Shown: one piece after another, positions 46,963 to 56,938 of the stretch
How positions within the stretch are numbered: the stretch's first letter is position 1
Layout: each line of letters starts with the position of its first letter
DNA from: Vreelandella nigrificans
GTDB lineage: Bacteria > Pseudomonadota > Gammaproteobacteria > Pseudomonadales > Halomonadaceae
Length of the DNA: 64,000 bases
Assembly (NCBI RefSeq): GCF_002374315.1
Contig: NZ_NWUX01000002.1
Coordinates: 5,150 to 69,149 of the forward strand
Direction: 5' to 3'
Translations under genes and position numbers: made by a program
Notes under the pieces: generated by a model
What the model was told of the DNA's origin: nothing
Seen by the model: the letters and a program-made list of their open reading frames with translations, nothing else
Databases searched by the model: none

Positions 46963-46968
46963 TATAAA
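46963..46968 (+). promoter_or_regulatory. Extended -10 of the rpmB-rpmG promoter
   Basis: TGGTATAAA has the TGn-TATAAA form, 128 bases before rpmB. No strong -35 was seen. It is a reasonable position for the ribosomal-protein promoter, after radC. Confidence 0.5.
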
Positions 46969-47095
46969 GTGCCACCTTTAAACTTGGGTTGAATAACGGA
47001 TTTGGGTATAGCTAGGCGGTTAACTGCGTCGACTCCCTCCCTGCTCCGGTTTGCCCGACAGTTTTGAACAACTCGCCAAGCGGTTGGAGGCTCTC

Positions 47096-47332
47096 ATGTC
47101 CAAAGTATGTCAGGTTACCGGCAAGCGTCCGGTAACTGGTAATAACGTTTCTCACTCCCAGCGTAAGACACGTCGTCGTTTCTTGCCGAACCTGCACACC
47201 CATCGTTTTTGGGTTGAGTCTGAAAACCGCTTCGTCAAGCTGCGCGTTTCCTCTAAAGGCATGCGCATCATCGACAAGAAAGGTATCGAGACGGTTCTGG
47301 CCGATATCCGTAAGCGCGACGGCGCTATCTAA
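47096..47332 (+). CDS. rpmB: Large-subunit ribosomal protein bL28
   Basis: 78 residues, the E. coli length, starting [21 protein letters not shown] and containing [20 protein letters not shown] is 5 bases before the ATG. It forms an operon with rpmG, 38 bases downstream. Confidence 0.98.
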   Translation: MSKVCQVTGKRPVTGNNVSHSQRKTRRRFLPNLHTHRFWVESENRFVKLRVSSKGMRIIDKKGIETVLADIRKRDGAI

Positions 47333-47370
47333 GCCAGCTTTTGGCTAAGCACTTTTGGGAGAGTTAAACC

Positions 47371-47526
47371 ATGCGCGATAAGATCAAGCTGGTGTCTAGT
47401 GCCGGTACAGGTCACTTCTACACCACTGATAAGAACAAACGGAACACTCCGGATAAGTTCGAATTCAAGAAATACGACCCGGTTGTCCGTAAGCACGTTA
47501 TCTACAAGGAAGCTAAGATCAAGTAA
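47371..47526 (+). CDS. rpmG: Large-subunit ribosomal protein bL33
   Basis: A 51-residue protein starting [20 protein letters not shown] and ending YKEAKIK. It has no cysteines, so it is the zinc-free form of bL33. GGGAGAG lies before the ATG. It follows rpmB in the usual order. Confidence 0.98.
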   Translation: MRDKIKLVSSAGTGHFYTTDKNKRNTPDKFEFKKYDPVVRKHVIYKEAKIK

Positions 47527-47570
47527 TCACGATTACGATGATCGGCTTTCGCCGCAGGCTAGCGCCTGTT

Positions 47571-47597
47571 AAAAACCCGGCCCCAAGCCGGGTTTTT
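47571..47597 (+). terminator. Terminator of rpmB-rpmG
   Basis: AAAAACCCGG and CCGGGTTTTT form a 10-bp stem around a 7-base loop, 44 bases after rpmG. Confidence 0.92.
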
Positions 47598-47742
47598 GCA
47601 TATCTGATAGTTAGTGTCTTTGATCATTAGCGTCTCTGATAATTAGCGCCGCGCATGCGACAGGACCACGGGTAACTGGAACGCTCGATGGGCGGTAAAT
47701 GCCAGAGTCATTGTCACTGTGCTGTCATCATAGGCTTTCATC

Positions 47743-48570
47743 ATGCCCGAATTGCCAGAAGTTGAAACAACGCGCCGCGGTATTGCCCCCTACTTAGAGG
47801 GGCAGGAGATCACTGAAGTGCTAGTGCGTCAGTCGCGTCTTCGCGTGCCTGTGCCTGATGATCTATCCGAGCGGCTGATAGGGGCGAGGGTTGGCGTGTT
47901 GAAGCGCCGAGCCAAATACCTGCAAATTCCCTTGGCTGCACCCGAAGGGGAGGCCACGCTGCTGTGGCACTTGGGGATGTCAGGCAGCTTGCGCATTGCT
48001 CGCGTTGGGGATTTACCCAAAAAGCATGATCATGTTGATGTGGTCACCGCTAGTGGTTATGTGTTGCGCTACCACGACCCACGTCGTTTTGGTTTTGTTG
48101 ATTGGCAGCAGGGTGATGGCAGCCTGGATAAACGCTTAGCGCATCTTGGCCCAGAGCCATTGGACGATGCCTTTAATGGCCGCTGGCTGTATAACGCCTC
48201 GCGTAATAAACGCGTTGCGGTAAAGCCCTTTTTGATGGATAACCGCGTAGTGGTTGGTGCGGGGAATATTTACGCGGCGGAAGCGCTGTTTATGGCGGGC
48301 ATTGACCCGCGCCGTGCGGCAGGGCGAATTTCCCTAGCCCGTTACCAAGCCCTCGCTACTGCGGTAAAAGAGGTGCTGGCAGCGGCAATTACCCAGGGTG
48401 GCACCACGTTGCGTGACTTTGTGAGTGGCCAAGGGGAGCCGGGCTACTTTGCCCAGCAGCTCAATGTATATGGGCGCCATGGGCAGCCCTGTCTGCGCTG
48501 TGGTGCTGAACTCCACCGAATAACGCTTGGGCAACGGGCTAGTGTGTTTTGCCCAGGCTGTCAGCATTAG
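47743..48570 (+). CDS. mutM: Formamidopyrimidine-DNA glycosylase
   Basis: This 275-residue enzyme removes 8-oxoguanine. It begins [12 protein letters not shown] (after Met), with the catalytic N-terminal Pro and Glu, and ends with a zinc finger ([13 protein letters not shown]...CPGC). Length near E. coli MutM (269). Next gene starts 80 bases later. Confidence 0.97.
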   Translation: MPELPEVETTRRGIAPYLEGQEITEVLVRQSRLRVPVPDDLSERLIGARVGVLKRRAKYLQIPLAAPEGEATLLWHLGMSGSLRIARVGDLPKKHDHVDVVTASGYVLRYHDPRRFGFVDWQQGDGSLDKRLAHLGPEPLDDAFNGRWLYNASRNKRVAVKPFLMDNRVVVGAGNIYAAEALFMAGIDPRRAAGRISLARYQALATAVKEVLAAAITQGGTTLRDFVSGQGEPGYFAQQLNVYGRHGQPCLRCGAELHRITLGQRASVFCPGCQH

Positions 48571-48650
48571 CAGCCGCCCCTTGTTTTTTACTGTTTGCCT
48601 TTGCTTGCAAAGCCAATGTGCTGTGTAAGATTGCTCTTTTGGAGATTGTT

Positions 48651-49841
48651 GTGACCCAACGCCTGCGCCTAAATAAAGATGCCGACCGCCGCCTAAAAGC
48701 GGGCCATCTATGGATCTACTCTAACGAAGTTGATATCAAAGAGACGCCTCTGAAAAACTTTGCCGCAGGCGAGCCTGCGCTGGTCGAGGCCTCGAATGGC
48801 AAAACTCTGGGAGTAGCCTACGTCAATCCGCACTCGCTAATTTGCGCGCGCGTGATGTCTCGCGACCCGGAAATGCGCCTAGACCGCTCGCTGTTTGTGC
48901 ACCGTTTTAATCAAGCGTTGGCACTCCGTCAACGCCTGTTTGATAAACCGTTTTACCGCTTAATCCACGGTGAAGGTGATCTGCTGCCCGGGTTAGTGAT
49001 TGACCGCTTTGGTGATGTGGTAGTGGTACAACTAAACACGGCTGGTATGCAGGCACTGGCAGAAGATATTGTCGATGCCCTGGAAAAAGTCGTTAAACCC
49101 AGCGCTATTGTATTCCGCAATGATACCGGTGGCCGCCGTCAGGAAGGTTTGGAAGCTCACGTTGAAGTCATCAAAGGCATACTGCCTGATGAAGTGTTGC
49201 TCGAAGAGAACGGTGCTCAGTTTGCGGTGCCAGTAATTAATGGTCAGAAAACGGGCTGGTTTTTTGATCACCGAGTGAACCGCGCTTGGTTAAATGGCCA
49301 CGTTGCTGGCAAGCGTGTACTCGATGTATTCAGCTACGTGGGCGGCTGGGGTGTGCAGGCGGCGGTGAGCGGTGCCTCTGAGGTGCTGTGTATCGATTCT
49401 TCTGCTCCGGCGCTTGAGCAAGTGGTGCGTAACGCTGAGTTGAATGGTGTTCAGGAGCAGGTGGCGGTGGGTGCAGGCGATGCTTTTGAAGCCCTGGCGG
49501 CGCTGAAAGCCGACGGTGAACAGTTTGACGTGGTAATTCTCGACCCGCCTGCGTTTATCAAAAAACGCAAGGATATTCCTAATGGCGAGCGTGCCTATGC
49601 CCGTTTAAACCGTGAAGCGATGCGCCTACTGGGGCGTGATGGGCTGCTGCTGTCGGCCTCGTGCTCCATGCACCTTGCTCCGGAGCGCTTGGTAGACGTG
49701 GTTCGCGGCGCGGTACGCCACCAAGACCGCCATGGCCAAGTGATTTTTCAGGGGCATCAGGGGCCTGATCACCCCGTTCATCCGGCCATCCCAGAGACCT
49801 CGTATCTGAAAGCGCTGGGTGTACGGGTGTTCCGAGATTAA
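48651..49841 (+). CDS. 23S rRNA methyltransferase of the RlmI type
   Basis: This 396-residue protein equals E. coli RlmI in length. It has an N-terminal PUA domain (LNKDADRRLKAGHLWIYSNEV), a middle domain and a C-terminal SAM methyltransferase (VLDVFSYVGGWGVQAA, DVVILDPPAFIK, catalytic-type SCSMHL). RlmI makes m5C1962 in 23S rRNA. Translation begins with GTG at 48651, with GGAG 6 bases before. RlmI itself or a close paralogue. Confidence 0.9.
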   Translation: MTQRLRLNKDADRRLKAGHLWIYSNEVDIKETPLKNFAAGEPALVEASNGKTLGVAYVNPHSLICARVMSRDPEMRLDRSLFVHRFNQALALRQRLFDKPFYRLIHGEGDLLPGLVIDRFGDVVVVQLNTAGMQALAEDIVDALEKVVKPSAIVFRNDTGGRRQEGLEAHVEVIKGILPDEVLLEENGAQFAVPVINGQKTGWFFDHRVNRAWLNGHVAGKRVLDVFSYVGGWGVQAAVSGASEVLCIDSSAPALEQVVRNAELNGVQEQVAVGAGDAFEALAALKADGEQFDVVILDPPAFIKKRKDIPNGERAYARLNREAMRLLGRDGLLLSASCSMHLAPERLVDVVRGAVRHQDRHGQVIFQGHQGPDHPVHPAIPETSYLKALGVRVFRD

Positions 49842-49900
49842 GCCAAAGACGTTGCTTGGCGAATGCTAGCAAGACGAGAAAAACATCAAGGAGCAGCACT

Positions 49901-50350
49901 ATGGAGTGGGCACTGCCAAATCCCTTTGTGATCGAGCTTCAGGTGACGCCGGAGGCCATTGACGCCTACCAGCATGTCAATAATAGCGAGTATTTACGCT
50001 GGGTTGAGCAGATCAGTTGGGCCCACTCTGAAGCCTTGGGGCTATCCCTTGAGCGTTATCAATCACTTGACCGCGCCATGGTGGTTCACCGCCATGAGCT
50101 GGACTATTTAGCCCCTGCCTTTGTTGATGACGTGCTGCAGTTGGCGACATGGATTGTTGCCTGCGATGGCCGCTTTAGCCTCACTCGTCGATTTCAACTT
50201 AAACGAGTGCGTGATGACAAAACGCTGCTTAATGCCCGAACGCGGTTTGCCTGCGTTGCTCTCTCTAGCGGTCGTCCAAAGCGATTGCCTGACGAGTATC
50301 AGCATGTCTATGGTGGTGCGCTGGTAGCAGAGCCGGTGACCGAGAGTTAG
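49901..50350 (+). CDS. Hotdog-fold acyl-CoA thioesterase (YbgC/FadM type)
   Basis: 149 residues with the 4-hydroxybenzoyl-CoA-thioesterase-like signature DAYQHVNNSEYLRWVE near residue 21, the Asp being the usual catalytic residue, followed by the beta-sheet half. Substrate unknown; long-chain acyl-CoA is typical for FadM-like members. AAGGAG is 7 bases before the ATG at 49901, which sets the start. Confidence 0.88.
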   Translation: MEWALPNPFVIELQVTPEAIDAYQHVNNSEYLRWVEQISWAHSEALGLSLERYQSLDRAMVVHRHELDYLAPAFVDDVLQLATWIVACDGRFSLTRRFQLKRVRDDKTLLNARTRFACVALSSGRPKRLPDEYQHVYGGALVAEPVTES

Positions 50351-50395
50351 CGATGATTTTTTTGTCTAAGCTTTTTAAGCGCTAGATTTTTCTCT

Positions 50396-50424
50396 AAAAA
50401 AACGCCTTTAACGGCGTTTTTTTT
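50396..50424 (+). terminator. Terminator after the thioesterase gene
   Basis: ACGCC/GGCGT stem extended by seven A opposite eight T, 45 bases after the stop codon. Confidence 0.85.
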
Positions 50425-50514
50425 GTTTTCTGTTTGGGGGCTGGTGGTTGTCGCCTGCTGTGCTGTAATAAAGCCTATATGGTCTATTTGAAGCCAAGGT
50501 GAGGAGATTGCCCA

Positions 50515-51633
50515 ATGGAAATAGCCGTCCCCAAAGAAATTAAAAACCACGAATATCGGGTGGCACTCACCCCCACCGGCGCGCGCGAGCTGACTGGGCG
50601 TGGCCATACGGTTTGGATTCAGGCTGGCGCAGGCGAGGGGGCGGGGTTTAGCGACAGTGATTACGAGGCCGCTGGTGCAAAAGTAGAAGCTGATGTGGAA
50701 GCGCTGTGGCAAAACGCTGAGTTGATTCTTAAAGTAAAAGAGCCTCAGTCCGAGGAAGTGGCGCGGCTAACGCCTAACCACACCCTGTTCACTTACCTTC
50801 ACTTAGCCGCTGAGGAAACGCTGACTAAAGGACTTATGGCAAGCGGTGCCACCTGTATCGCCTATGAAACCATTACTGATGTTCGGGGAGGCTTGCCTCT
50901 ACTCGCTCCCATGAGCACTGTGGCAGGCCGTATGGCGGTTCAGGCTGGGGCGCACAGCTTGGAGAAGGCTCAGGGCGGATCCGGAGTATTGCTACCAGGC
51001 GTGCCGGGTGTTGCTCCGGGTAAGGTCACCGTGATTGGTGGTGGTGTGGTGGGTGAAAATGCCGCTCGTATGGCGCTCGGGCTGGGTGCTGATGTTACGA
51101 TTCTGGATAAATCTATCGCCCGCTTAGAGGTATTGGATGACCGCTACCAGGGGCGTATCAGAACCGTTTACTCAACGGCAGACGCTCTCGATCAAGCGGT
51201 AAAAGAGTCCGATCTGATTATTGGTGCTGTGCTTATCCCGGGCGCGGCGGCCCCTAAACTGGTTACCCGCGCTATGTTGGTCGATATGCAACCGGGTAGC
51301 GTGCTGGTAGATGTCGCTATTGATCAAGGTGGCTGCTTTGAAACCAGCAAGCCCACCACCCATGCTGAGCCAACGTACATTGTGGATGGCATAGTTCACT
51401 ACTGCGTAGCTAACATGCCCGGCGCGGTCGCGCGTACGTCCACCTTAGGGCTCACCAATGCGACGCTGCCGTTTGTACTGGCGCTGGCAGATAAAGGTTG
51501 GCAACGGGCGCTTAAGGATGACCCGCACTTTCTACCAGGGCTTAATATCCACGGTGGTCAAGTTACCTATCACGCCGTCGCCGAGGCGTTTGGTTTAGAA
51601 AGCGCCGATCCGGCAAGTGTGGTGGCGCGTTAA
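50515..51633 (+). CDS. ald: Alanine dehydrogenase
   Basis: This 372-residue NAD-dependent enzyme interconverts alanine and pyruvate plus ammonia. It starts [20 protein letters not shown], the catalytic His is in LFTYLHLA, and the NAD motif is [18 protein letters not shown] near residue 175. Length is typical (about 371). It stands alone between terminators. Confidence 0.96.
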   Translation: MEIAVPKEIKNHEYRVALTPTGARELTGRGHTVWIQAGAGEGAGFSDSDYEAAGAKVEADVEALWQNAELILKVKEPQSEEVARLTPNHTLFTYLHLAAEETLTKGLMASGATCIAYETITDVRGGLPLLAPMSTVAGRMAVQAGAHSLEKAQGGSGVLLPGVPGVAPGKVTVIGGGVVGENAARMALGLGADVTILDKSIARLEVLDDRYQGRIRTVYSTADALDQAVKESDLIIGAVLIPGAAAPKLVTRAMLVDMQPGSVLVDVAIDQGGCFETSKPTTHAEPTYIVDGIVHYCVANMPGAVARTSTLGLTNATLPFVLALADKGWQRALKDDPHFLPGLNIHGGQVTYHAVAEAFGLESADPASVVAR

Positions 51634-51664
51634 CCAAGACGTCAATTAGTAGTAGGCGGTATTT

Positions 51665-51913
51665 CTAATAATGGGGCGGAACCTCGTCTTCAGGGCGACT
51701 CGTTCCTTGAAAATCGTTCGCCTGGAGTGCCTGGTGTTGCTCCCTCAGACGCTCACGCATCAGTGCGCTTAGCTGCTCTAGCTTCTCTAAACGGCGCTCT
51801 TGTTGGGCGACTGCCTGGTCAAGTGTGTCTAGCCAGTGTTCTTGATAAGCGAGTCGACTCTCTAAAGATTCAAGAAGTTGAGTTAGCTCAGCAGGCGATA
51901 ATTCGTTTGTCAT
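51665..51913 (-). CDS. slyX: SlyX-family small coiled-coil protein
   Basis: 82 residues, mostly one long helix with heptads (LTQLLESLESRLAYQEHWLDTLDQAV...LEKLEQLSALMRERLREQ) and a Pro-rich end with PPHY, the typical SlyX tail. Function unknown. It converges on ald and is divergent from the cold-shock gene. Confidence 0.9.
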   Translation of the reverse strand: MTNELSPAELTQLLESLESRLAYQEHWLDTLDQAVAQQERRLEKLEQLSALMRERLREQHQALQANDFQGTSRPEDEVPPHY

Positions 51914-52023
51914 GATAACATTGCAACCTTGTGTAGTATGCTCGGTACTGTTAGGAATGGGCCTAGTAGGCCGAGTATTGTCCTTCGTCTGTTACCCATA
52001 CAACAAGAGAGCTTTTATCATCT

Positions 52024-52554
52024 ATGAATCCAAAAGTTGTTTTTCGCTGTTTCTTTATCAGTGTTTTACTTGCCGCCCCCACGCCGCTTGTGCTGGCGGG
52101 GATTGTTCATTTAACAAATGCACCGCTGGCTGAACAGTGGTTAGCTGCGGGTATTAATGGTGTTTATATTGCCGTAGCGCTAGGCTGTTTTGCCATGCTG
52201 TTTATTGGCACCGTAGCCGCCGCTGCTTTGGCTTCGCCGATGGCGGTTAGAGCGGATGCTGCACGTGCGCAGCCCGCCTCGCGTCAGCCTCAAGCAGCTT
52301 CCGTGGTGGATGATGAGGAAGAGGAAGATATCATCGACCCCAACGATGGCCGTGAAGAGGGGGAGGTGAAGTGGTTTAACACTAACAAGGGATATGGTTT
52401 TATTACCCGTGATAACGGCGAAGATGTATTTGTGCATTTTCGTGCGATCCGTGGTCGCGGTCCGCGTATGCTTGCAGAAGGCCAAATTGTTCGCTATCAC
52501 GTGATTAAAAATGAGCGAGGCCTACAGGCCGATGATGTTAGCATCATTGAGTAA
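52024..52554 (+). CDS. Membrane-anchored cold-shock-domain protein
   Basis: 176 residues in three parts: two hydrophobic segments (about 8-28 and 42-68: VALGCFAMLFIGTVAAAALA), an acidic linker (DDEEEEDIIDPNDG, near 95-110) and a complete cold-shock domain from about 112 (GEVKWFNTNKGYGFITRDNGEDVFVHF), with RNP1-like KGYGFI and RNP2-like VFVHF. It likely holds a nucleic-acid-binding domain at the inner membrane. Similar proteins occur in halophilic gammaproteobacteria; function is not known to me. Confidence 0.85.
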   Translation: MNPKVVFRCFFISVLLAAPTPLVLAGIVHLTNAPLAEQWLAAGINGVYIAVALGCFAMLFIGTVAAAALASPMAVRADAARAQPASRQPQAASVVDDEEEEDIIDPNDGREEGEVKWFNTNKGYGFITRDNGEDVFVHFRAIRGRGPRMLAEGQIVRYHVIKNERGLQADDVSIIE

Positions 52555-52587
52555 GCTTAACGGTTAGCTGGACAGTAATGGTTAATA

Positions 52588-52619
52588 GTAAACAACCCCG
52601 CCTAGGCGGGGTTGTTTAC
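52588..52619. terminator. Bidirectional terminator, perfect 32-base palindrome
   Basis: GTAAACAACCCCGCC pairs with GGCGGGGTTGTTTAC, meeting at TA. It lies between the convergent cold-shock gene and the small gene at 52654, and both strands end GTTGTTTAC after the GC stem. Confidence 0.85.
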
Positions 52620-52653
52620 GTTTAGCGGTGCTCCTTACGTTTAGCAGTACTCA

Positions 52654-53043
52654 TTAGCGGCCTGAGTCCGGCCATTCAATGGCCTTTTCTTGCCCCCCTG
52701 GCAACACCTGCCAGAAACGGTCAGGGTCATCGCCAGGGTGCCAACCACCTAACGAGCAGCGTACCTCTATTTGGAGTGCTTCGGCAGCGTGCTGGGCACA
52801 CTCCTGGTCGGTATGCCACGGGGTGTGGTGGCTATCGAACCACAGGCTGGCGAAGCCATCGGCAGCACTATCTACTAATAGTACCGGCACTTCTTCCCCC
52901 TCGTGCTTGCCTCGGGTTTTCCACTTACCTTTACCGGCAGGGTTAAGTGGTGGAGCATTCAGAGCTTCTTGCAGCCAGGCATTGATATCGTCCAGTGTTA
53001 CCCGGGCAAGATACACCTCAATATCCGGAAACCTCTCCATCAT
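52654..53043 (-). CDS. Conserved hypothetical protein linked to dapE
   Basis: A 129-residue soluble protein, start [24 protein letters not shown], with [19 protein letters not shown] and [20 protein letters not shown] do not recognise a named family. Its start overlaps the dapE stop by 4 bases, so it is the last gene of dapD-dapE and is probably co-translated. No signal peptide or membrane segment is seen. Confidence 0.8.
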   Translation of the reverse strand: MMERFPDIEVYLARVTLDDINAWLQEALNAPPLNPAGKGKWKTRGKHEGEEVPVLLVDSAADGFASLWFDSHHTPWHTDQECAQHAAEALQIEVRCSLGGWHPGDDPDRFWQVLPGGQEKAIEWPDSGR

Positions 53044-54212
53044 ACGCTTACCTCGTTGGTAGTTAGCAGCGCTTGGAGAGTGGCCTCGTAGATGCGGCTT
53101 AGCTTATCTAGGTCGCTTGCAAGCACGCGCTCATTCACTTTATGAATGGTGTCGTTAAGCGGGCCAAGTTCGACTACCTGGGCGCCAAGGGTAGCGATAA
53201 AGCGTCCATCGGAAGTACCGCCGCTGGTAGAAAGTTTGGGGCGTTCGCCAGTAACGGCTGCTACGCCGCGGATGGCGGCATCCACTAGCTCTCCTTCAGC
53301 GGTCAAAAATGGTTCGCCGTTAAGCGTCCAGTCAATGTGGTACTCAAGGCCGTGCCGGTCCAAAATCGCTTCGGTGCGAGTCCGTAGCATTTCGTGGGTC
53401 ACTTCTGTTGAGTAGCGGAAGTTGAACACCACTTCTACTTCACCAGGGATCACGTTGGTTGCCCCGGTGCCTGCCCGGAAATTGGAAATCTGAAAGCTGG
53501 TAGCTGGGAAGAAGTCGTTTCCCGCATCCCAGTGTTCATTGACCAGCGCATCCAGTGCGGGCATTGCCTGATGAATCGGGTTCCGTGCTAAGTGGGGGTA
53601 GGCGACGTGGCCTTGCACCCCTTTAATATGTAGAACGCCGCCTAGCGATCCTCGGCGACCATTTTTAATCACATCGCCCAAGCGGGTTGTGGAAGATGGT
53701 TCGCCGACGATGCAGTAATCCAGCCGCTCGTTACGCTCGCGTAGAAACTCCACGACAGCGCGGGTTCCGTCGATCGCGGGACCTTCTTCGTCGGAGGTGA
53801 TCAGAAATGCGATGCGGCCATCGTGCTCTGGATGGGTGGTTACAAAGCGTTCTACGGCGGTAATCATGGCTGCTAAGCTGCCTTTCATATCAGCCGCACC
53901 GCGCCCGCATAGCATGCCGTTGTCATCAATGCAGGGAGCGAATGGTGGAAATTCCCAGTTGGTATGCGGACCGCTAGGAACCACGTCGGTATGTCCAGCG
54001 AATGCCAGGACTGGGCCATGGTGGCCGCGAACTGCCCAGAAATTCTTCACGTCGCCAAAAGGTAGCTGCTCGACATGAAAGCCGAGCGCTGCTAAGCGCT
54101 CGATCATGACCGCCTGGCAGCCCTCGTCGTCGGGTGTTACCGATGCCCTGCCGAGTAGCTCAAAGGCGAGCTGTAGCGTGGGCGACAGCGCCTCTGGCTC
54201 AGTTATGGGCAT
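53040..54212 (-). CDS. dapE: Succinyl-diaminopimelate desuccinylase
   Basis: This 390-residue M20 metallopeptidase-fold enzyme works in lysine and cell-wall diaminopimelate synthesis. Zinc ligands and catalytic acid appear in [21 protein letters not shown] and [11 protein letters not shown], and [15 protein letters not shown] is at the C-terminus. It overlaps dapD by 14 bases. Confidence 0.97.
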   Translation of the reverse strand: MPITEPEALSPTLQLAFELLGRASVTPDDEGCQAVMIERLAALGFHVEQLPFGDVKNFWAVRGHHGPVLAFAGHTDVVPSGPHTNWEFPPFAPCIDDNGMLCGRGAADMKGSLAAMITAVERFVTTHPEHDGRIAFLITSDEEGPAIDGTRAVVEFLRERNERLDYCIVGEPSSTTRLGDVIKNGRRGSLGGVLHIKGVQGHVAYPHLARNPIHQAMPALDALVNEHWDAGNDFFPATSFQISNFRAGTGATNVIPGEVEVVFNFRYSTEVTHEMLRTRTEAILDRHGLEYHIDWTLNGEPFLTAEGELVDAAIRGVAAVTGERPKLSTSGGTSDGRFIATLGAQVVELGPLNDTIHKVNERVLASDLDKLSRIYEATLQALLTTNEVSV

Positions 54213-55224
54213 GCAACGCCTCGTTTAGCGCAATGGCGCTTTTATTCGTCAGGCACTCAATACGGCCATTTTGCGAGTTGCGGCGCAATAGCAGGTCATC
54301 TTGGCTCGCTAGCTCGCGGGCAGCGATGGTCTTGACCTCTTGGCCTTGGTCATCTAGCAGGGTGACCTTCGAACCGGCGGTGATGTACAGGCCCGCTTCT
54401 ACGGTGCAGCGGTCGCCTAACGGAATGCCGATACCAGCATTGGCGCCAATCAAACAGCCTTCGCCGACTTTAATGATGATATTGCCACCGCCGGAAAGAG
54501 TGCCCATTGTTGAGCAGCCGCCACCGAGATCCGAACCCTTGCCTACCACTACGCCCGCCGAAATACGCCCTTCAATCATGCCGGGGCCTTCGGTGCCAGC
54601 GTTAAAGTTGACGAAGCCTTCGTGCATCACAGTCGTGCCTTCGCCAAGATAGGCGCCCAAGCGTACGCGGGCAGTATCGGCAATGCGGATGCCGGTGGGT
54701 ACGACGTAGTCGGTCATTTTGGGGAATTTGTCGACGCAATCAACAGACAGCGCACGGCCAGCTAAGCGCGCCTTCAGTCGACGGGCGGGCAGTTCTTCAA
54801 TATCAATTGCGCCTTCGTTGGTCCAAGCGATATTGCGTAATAGGCCGAACATGCCGGTCAGATCCAGCCCATGGGGCTTCACTAAACGGTGGGAAAGTAG
54901 GTGCAGTTTAAGGTAGACCTCGGGGGCGGTTTGTGGTGCCTGGTCGCTTTCCATGAACATGGCGACCAGTGGACGATGGCTAGCCGCGAGCGCTTCGGCA
55001 AGTTCTGCCTGCTCTGGATGGCCTGCTGCTTCCAGCGCTTTGGCTAGGCGTGTGCAGTCTTCTGGTAAGAAACTAACCGGTGCATTGCCTGTTGGTGCAT
55101 CAAGCGCCTCTTTGGCAGCAGCTACTAAGCTCTCTGCCGGGTTAAGTAGCGGCGCAGGATAGTAAATTTCCAGCCAGTCGCCTTGGGTGTTTTGAGTGCC
55201 AATTCCAAGCGCAAAACTCAGCAT
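54199..55224 (-). CDS. dapD: Tetrahydrodipicolinate N-succinyltransferase
   Basis: This 341-residue protein is the longer Pseudomonas-type DapD, not the 274-residue E. coli type. It has the left-handed beta-helix hexapeptide region from about 180 to 290 ([48 protein letters not shown]). It acts one step before DapC and two before DapE, all in this cluster. Confidence 0.96.
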   Translation of the reverse strand: MLSFALGIGTQNTQGDWLEIYYPAPLLNPAESLVAAAKEALDAPTGNAPVSFLPEDCTRLAKALEAAGHPEQAELAEALAASHRPLVAMFMESDQAPQTAPEVYLKLHLLSHRLVKPHGLDLTGMFGLLRNIAWTNEGAIDIEELPARRLKARLAGRALSVDCVDKFPKMTDYVVPTGIRIADTARVRLGAYLGEGTTVMHEGFVNFNAGTEGPGMIEGRISAGVVVGKGSDLGGGCSTMGTLSGGGNIIIKVGEGCLIGANAGIGIPLGDRCTVEAGLYITAGSKVTLLDDQGQEVKTIAARELASQDDLLLRRNSQNGRIECLTNKSAIALNEALHAHN

Positions 55225-55294
55225 AACGCGTCATCCTTTGAGGTTGTTTTAAAAGAGAGTATTTAAAGACAGTAAAGGTGTATAGGCCTGAGGG

Positions 55295-55642
55295 CTAGCC
55301 GCTTAATTGGTCGTAATCACCATCGCGATAGCCCACCTGCATCGTCTCGTGGTCGACCTCAAGTAGCGGCCGCTTAAGCAGTGTGGGGTGTTCTAATAAC
55401 AAGGCGCGCGCCGAGGTGGCATCTAGGTTGTCTTTTGCTTCCTGGGGGAGATCGCGCCAGGTTTTGCTGCGCTTGTTAATCGCCTCCAGTAGTGGCACCC
55501 GCTCAAGAATATGCTCCAGAAGGCTAGCTGATAGGCCATCTTTGCGCAGATCGTGGGTGTTGAAAGGAATGCCTCTTTCTTCAAGCGCTTTGCGTGCTTT
55601 GCGACAAGTGTCACAGGTGTTGATGATATAGAGTGTCAGCAT
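55295..55642 (-). CDS. ArsC/Spx-family reductase-like protein (YffB type)
   Basis: 115 residues with a thioredoxin-like fold, N-terminal CDTCRKA and the family motif LLEHPTLLKRPLLEV. It matches the YffB branch, often found next to dapE/dapC genes, with no proven arsenate activity. It is 8 bases after the dapC stop and probably co-transcribed. Confidence 0.9.
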   Translation of the reverse strand: MLTLYIINTCDTCRKARKALEERGIPFNTHDLRKDGLSASLLEHILERVPLLEAINKRSKTWRDLPQEAKDNLDATSARALLLEHPTLLKRPLLEVDHETMQVGYRDGDYDQLSG

Positions 55643-55650
55643 ACAGCCTC

Positions 55651-56847
55651 CTAGCCGAGTTCGATCAGTTGACGTAGGCGCTTAGCCGCTTCCAGTGTCG
55701 GTTCAAGCTCCGCCACTAAGGCTAAGCGTAGCCGGCCTGCCCCTGGGTTATGGCCATTATGCCCTGGGCGGCCCATTAGGCTGCCGGGTAACACGCTTAC
55801 GTGTTGTTCGGCGTAAAGCCGCTGGGTAAAGGCGATGTCGTCGCCGCCAGGTACAGATGGCCAGAGGTAAAAACTGGCTTCTGGAGTGGGGAAGTCCATT
55901 ACTGGCGCCAGGACGTCGGTTACCGCGGTAAATTTTTCGCGGTAGGCGTCGCGGTTAGCGCGTACGTGTGTTTCATCCTGCCAAGCGGCGATTGATGCAT
56001 GCTGGAGTGGTAGTGACATCGCGCAGCCGTGATAGGTGCGGTAGCGCTTAAAAGGGGCCAATAAGTCAGCATCACCAGCTACAAAGCCAGAGCGAAGGCC
56101 GGGCAGGTTTGAACGCTTGGAGAGCGAATGAAATACCACGCAGCGTCGGTAGTCGTCGCGACCTAGCTCGGCACAGGCCTGTAGCAGGCCCGGAGGAGGG
56201 GCGTCTTCATTCAGGTAAAGCTCGGAGTAGCACTCGTCGGAGGCAATGATAAAGTCGTGTTCATCGGCCAGTGCAATGAGCTGTTTGAACTCAGCAAGCG
56301 GTGTCACCGCGCCGGTGGGATTGCCCGGCGAGCAGATAAAGACGATCTGTACATCGCGCCAGATGGCTGGGCTGACCATTGAGAAATCTGGACGAAAGCC
56401 GTTCTCGGCGGTGCAGTCTAAATAGAGCGGCTCGCCGCCTGCCAGTAGGGTTGCGCCTTCATAAATCTGATAGAACGGGTTGGGTACGGCCACCTTGGCT
56501 GGGCGGTTGCGATCAAGGGCTGCCTGTACAAAGGCAAAAATCGCTTCTCGCGTGCCGTTAACGGGGAGTATCTGGCGTTCGGCGTCCAGTCCTGGCAGCT
56601 GAAAGCGCTGGCTAGCCCAAAGGGCAATCGTTTCGCGTAGCGCGGGTAGGCCGTTAGTCGCTGGGTAGCGGGCCATTTCCAGCTGATGTGCCACTAAGGC
56701 TTCCAGTGCGCCTGGGTAGGGAGCGTGCTGGGGCTCACCAATCGTTAGCGGAATGTGTTCAAGCCCCGCCGGTGGCGTAAGCGCTGCTTTAAGCGCTGCC
56801 AGTTTTTCAAACGGATAAGGATGCAGGGCATTAAGATCAGGATTCAT
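55651..56847 (-). CDS. dapC: Succinyldiaminopimelate transaminase
   Basis: This 398-residue class I PLP aminotransferase has SPGNPTGAV, the SDECYSELY strand and the PLP-lysine motif SLSKRSNLPGLRSGF. The start NPDLNALHPYPFEKL is typical for DapC. Its place beside dapD and dapE supports the lysine role over other transaminases. Confidence 0.95.
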   Translation of the reverse strand: MNPDLNALHPYPFEKLAALKAALTPPAGLEHIPLTIGEPQHAPYPGALEALVAHQLEMARYPATNGLPALRETIALWASQRFQLPGLDAERQILPVNGTREAIFAFVQAALDRNRPAKVAVPNPFYQIYEGATLLAGGEPLYLDCTAENGFRPDFSMVSPAIWRDVQIVFICSPGNPTGAVTPLAEFKQLIALADEHDFIIASDECYSELYLNEDAPPPGLLQACAELGRDDYRRCVVFHSLSKRSNLPGLRSGFVAGDADLLAPFKRYRTYHGCAMSLPLQHASIAAWQDETHVRANRDAYREKFTAVTDVLAPVMDFPTPEASFYLWPSVPGGDDIAFTQRLYAEQHVSVLPGSLMGRPGHNGHNPGAGRLRLALVAELEPTLEAAKRLRQLIELG

Positions 56848-56938
56848 GGCATGTCCGTTGATGGCCTATGGGCAGGTGCGACCGTAATACGGCAAACTGA
56901 GCCGCCGATTATAGGCAAGCCCAGGTGGCACCTCAAAC

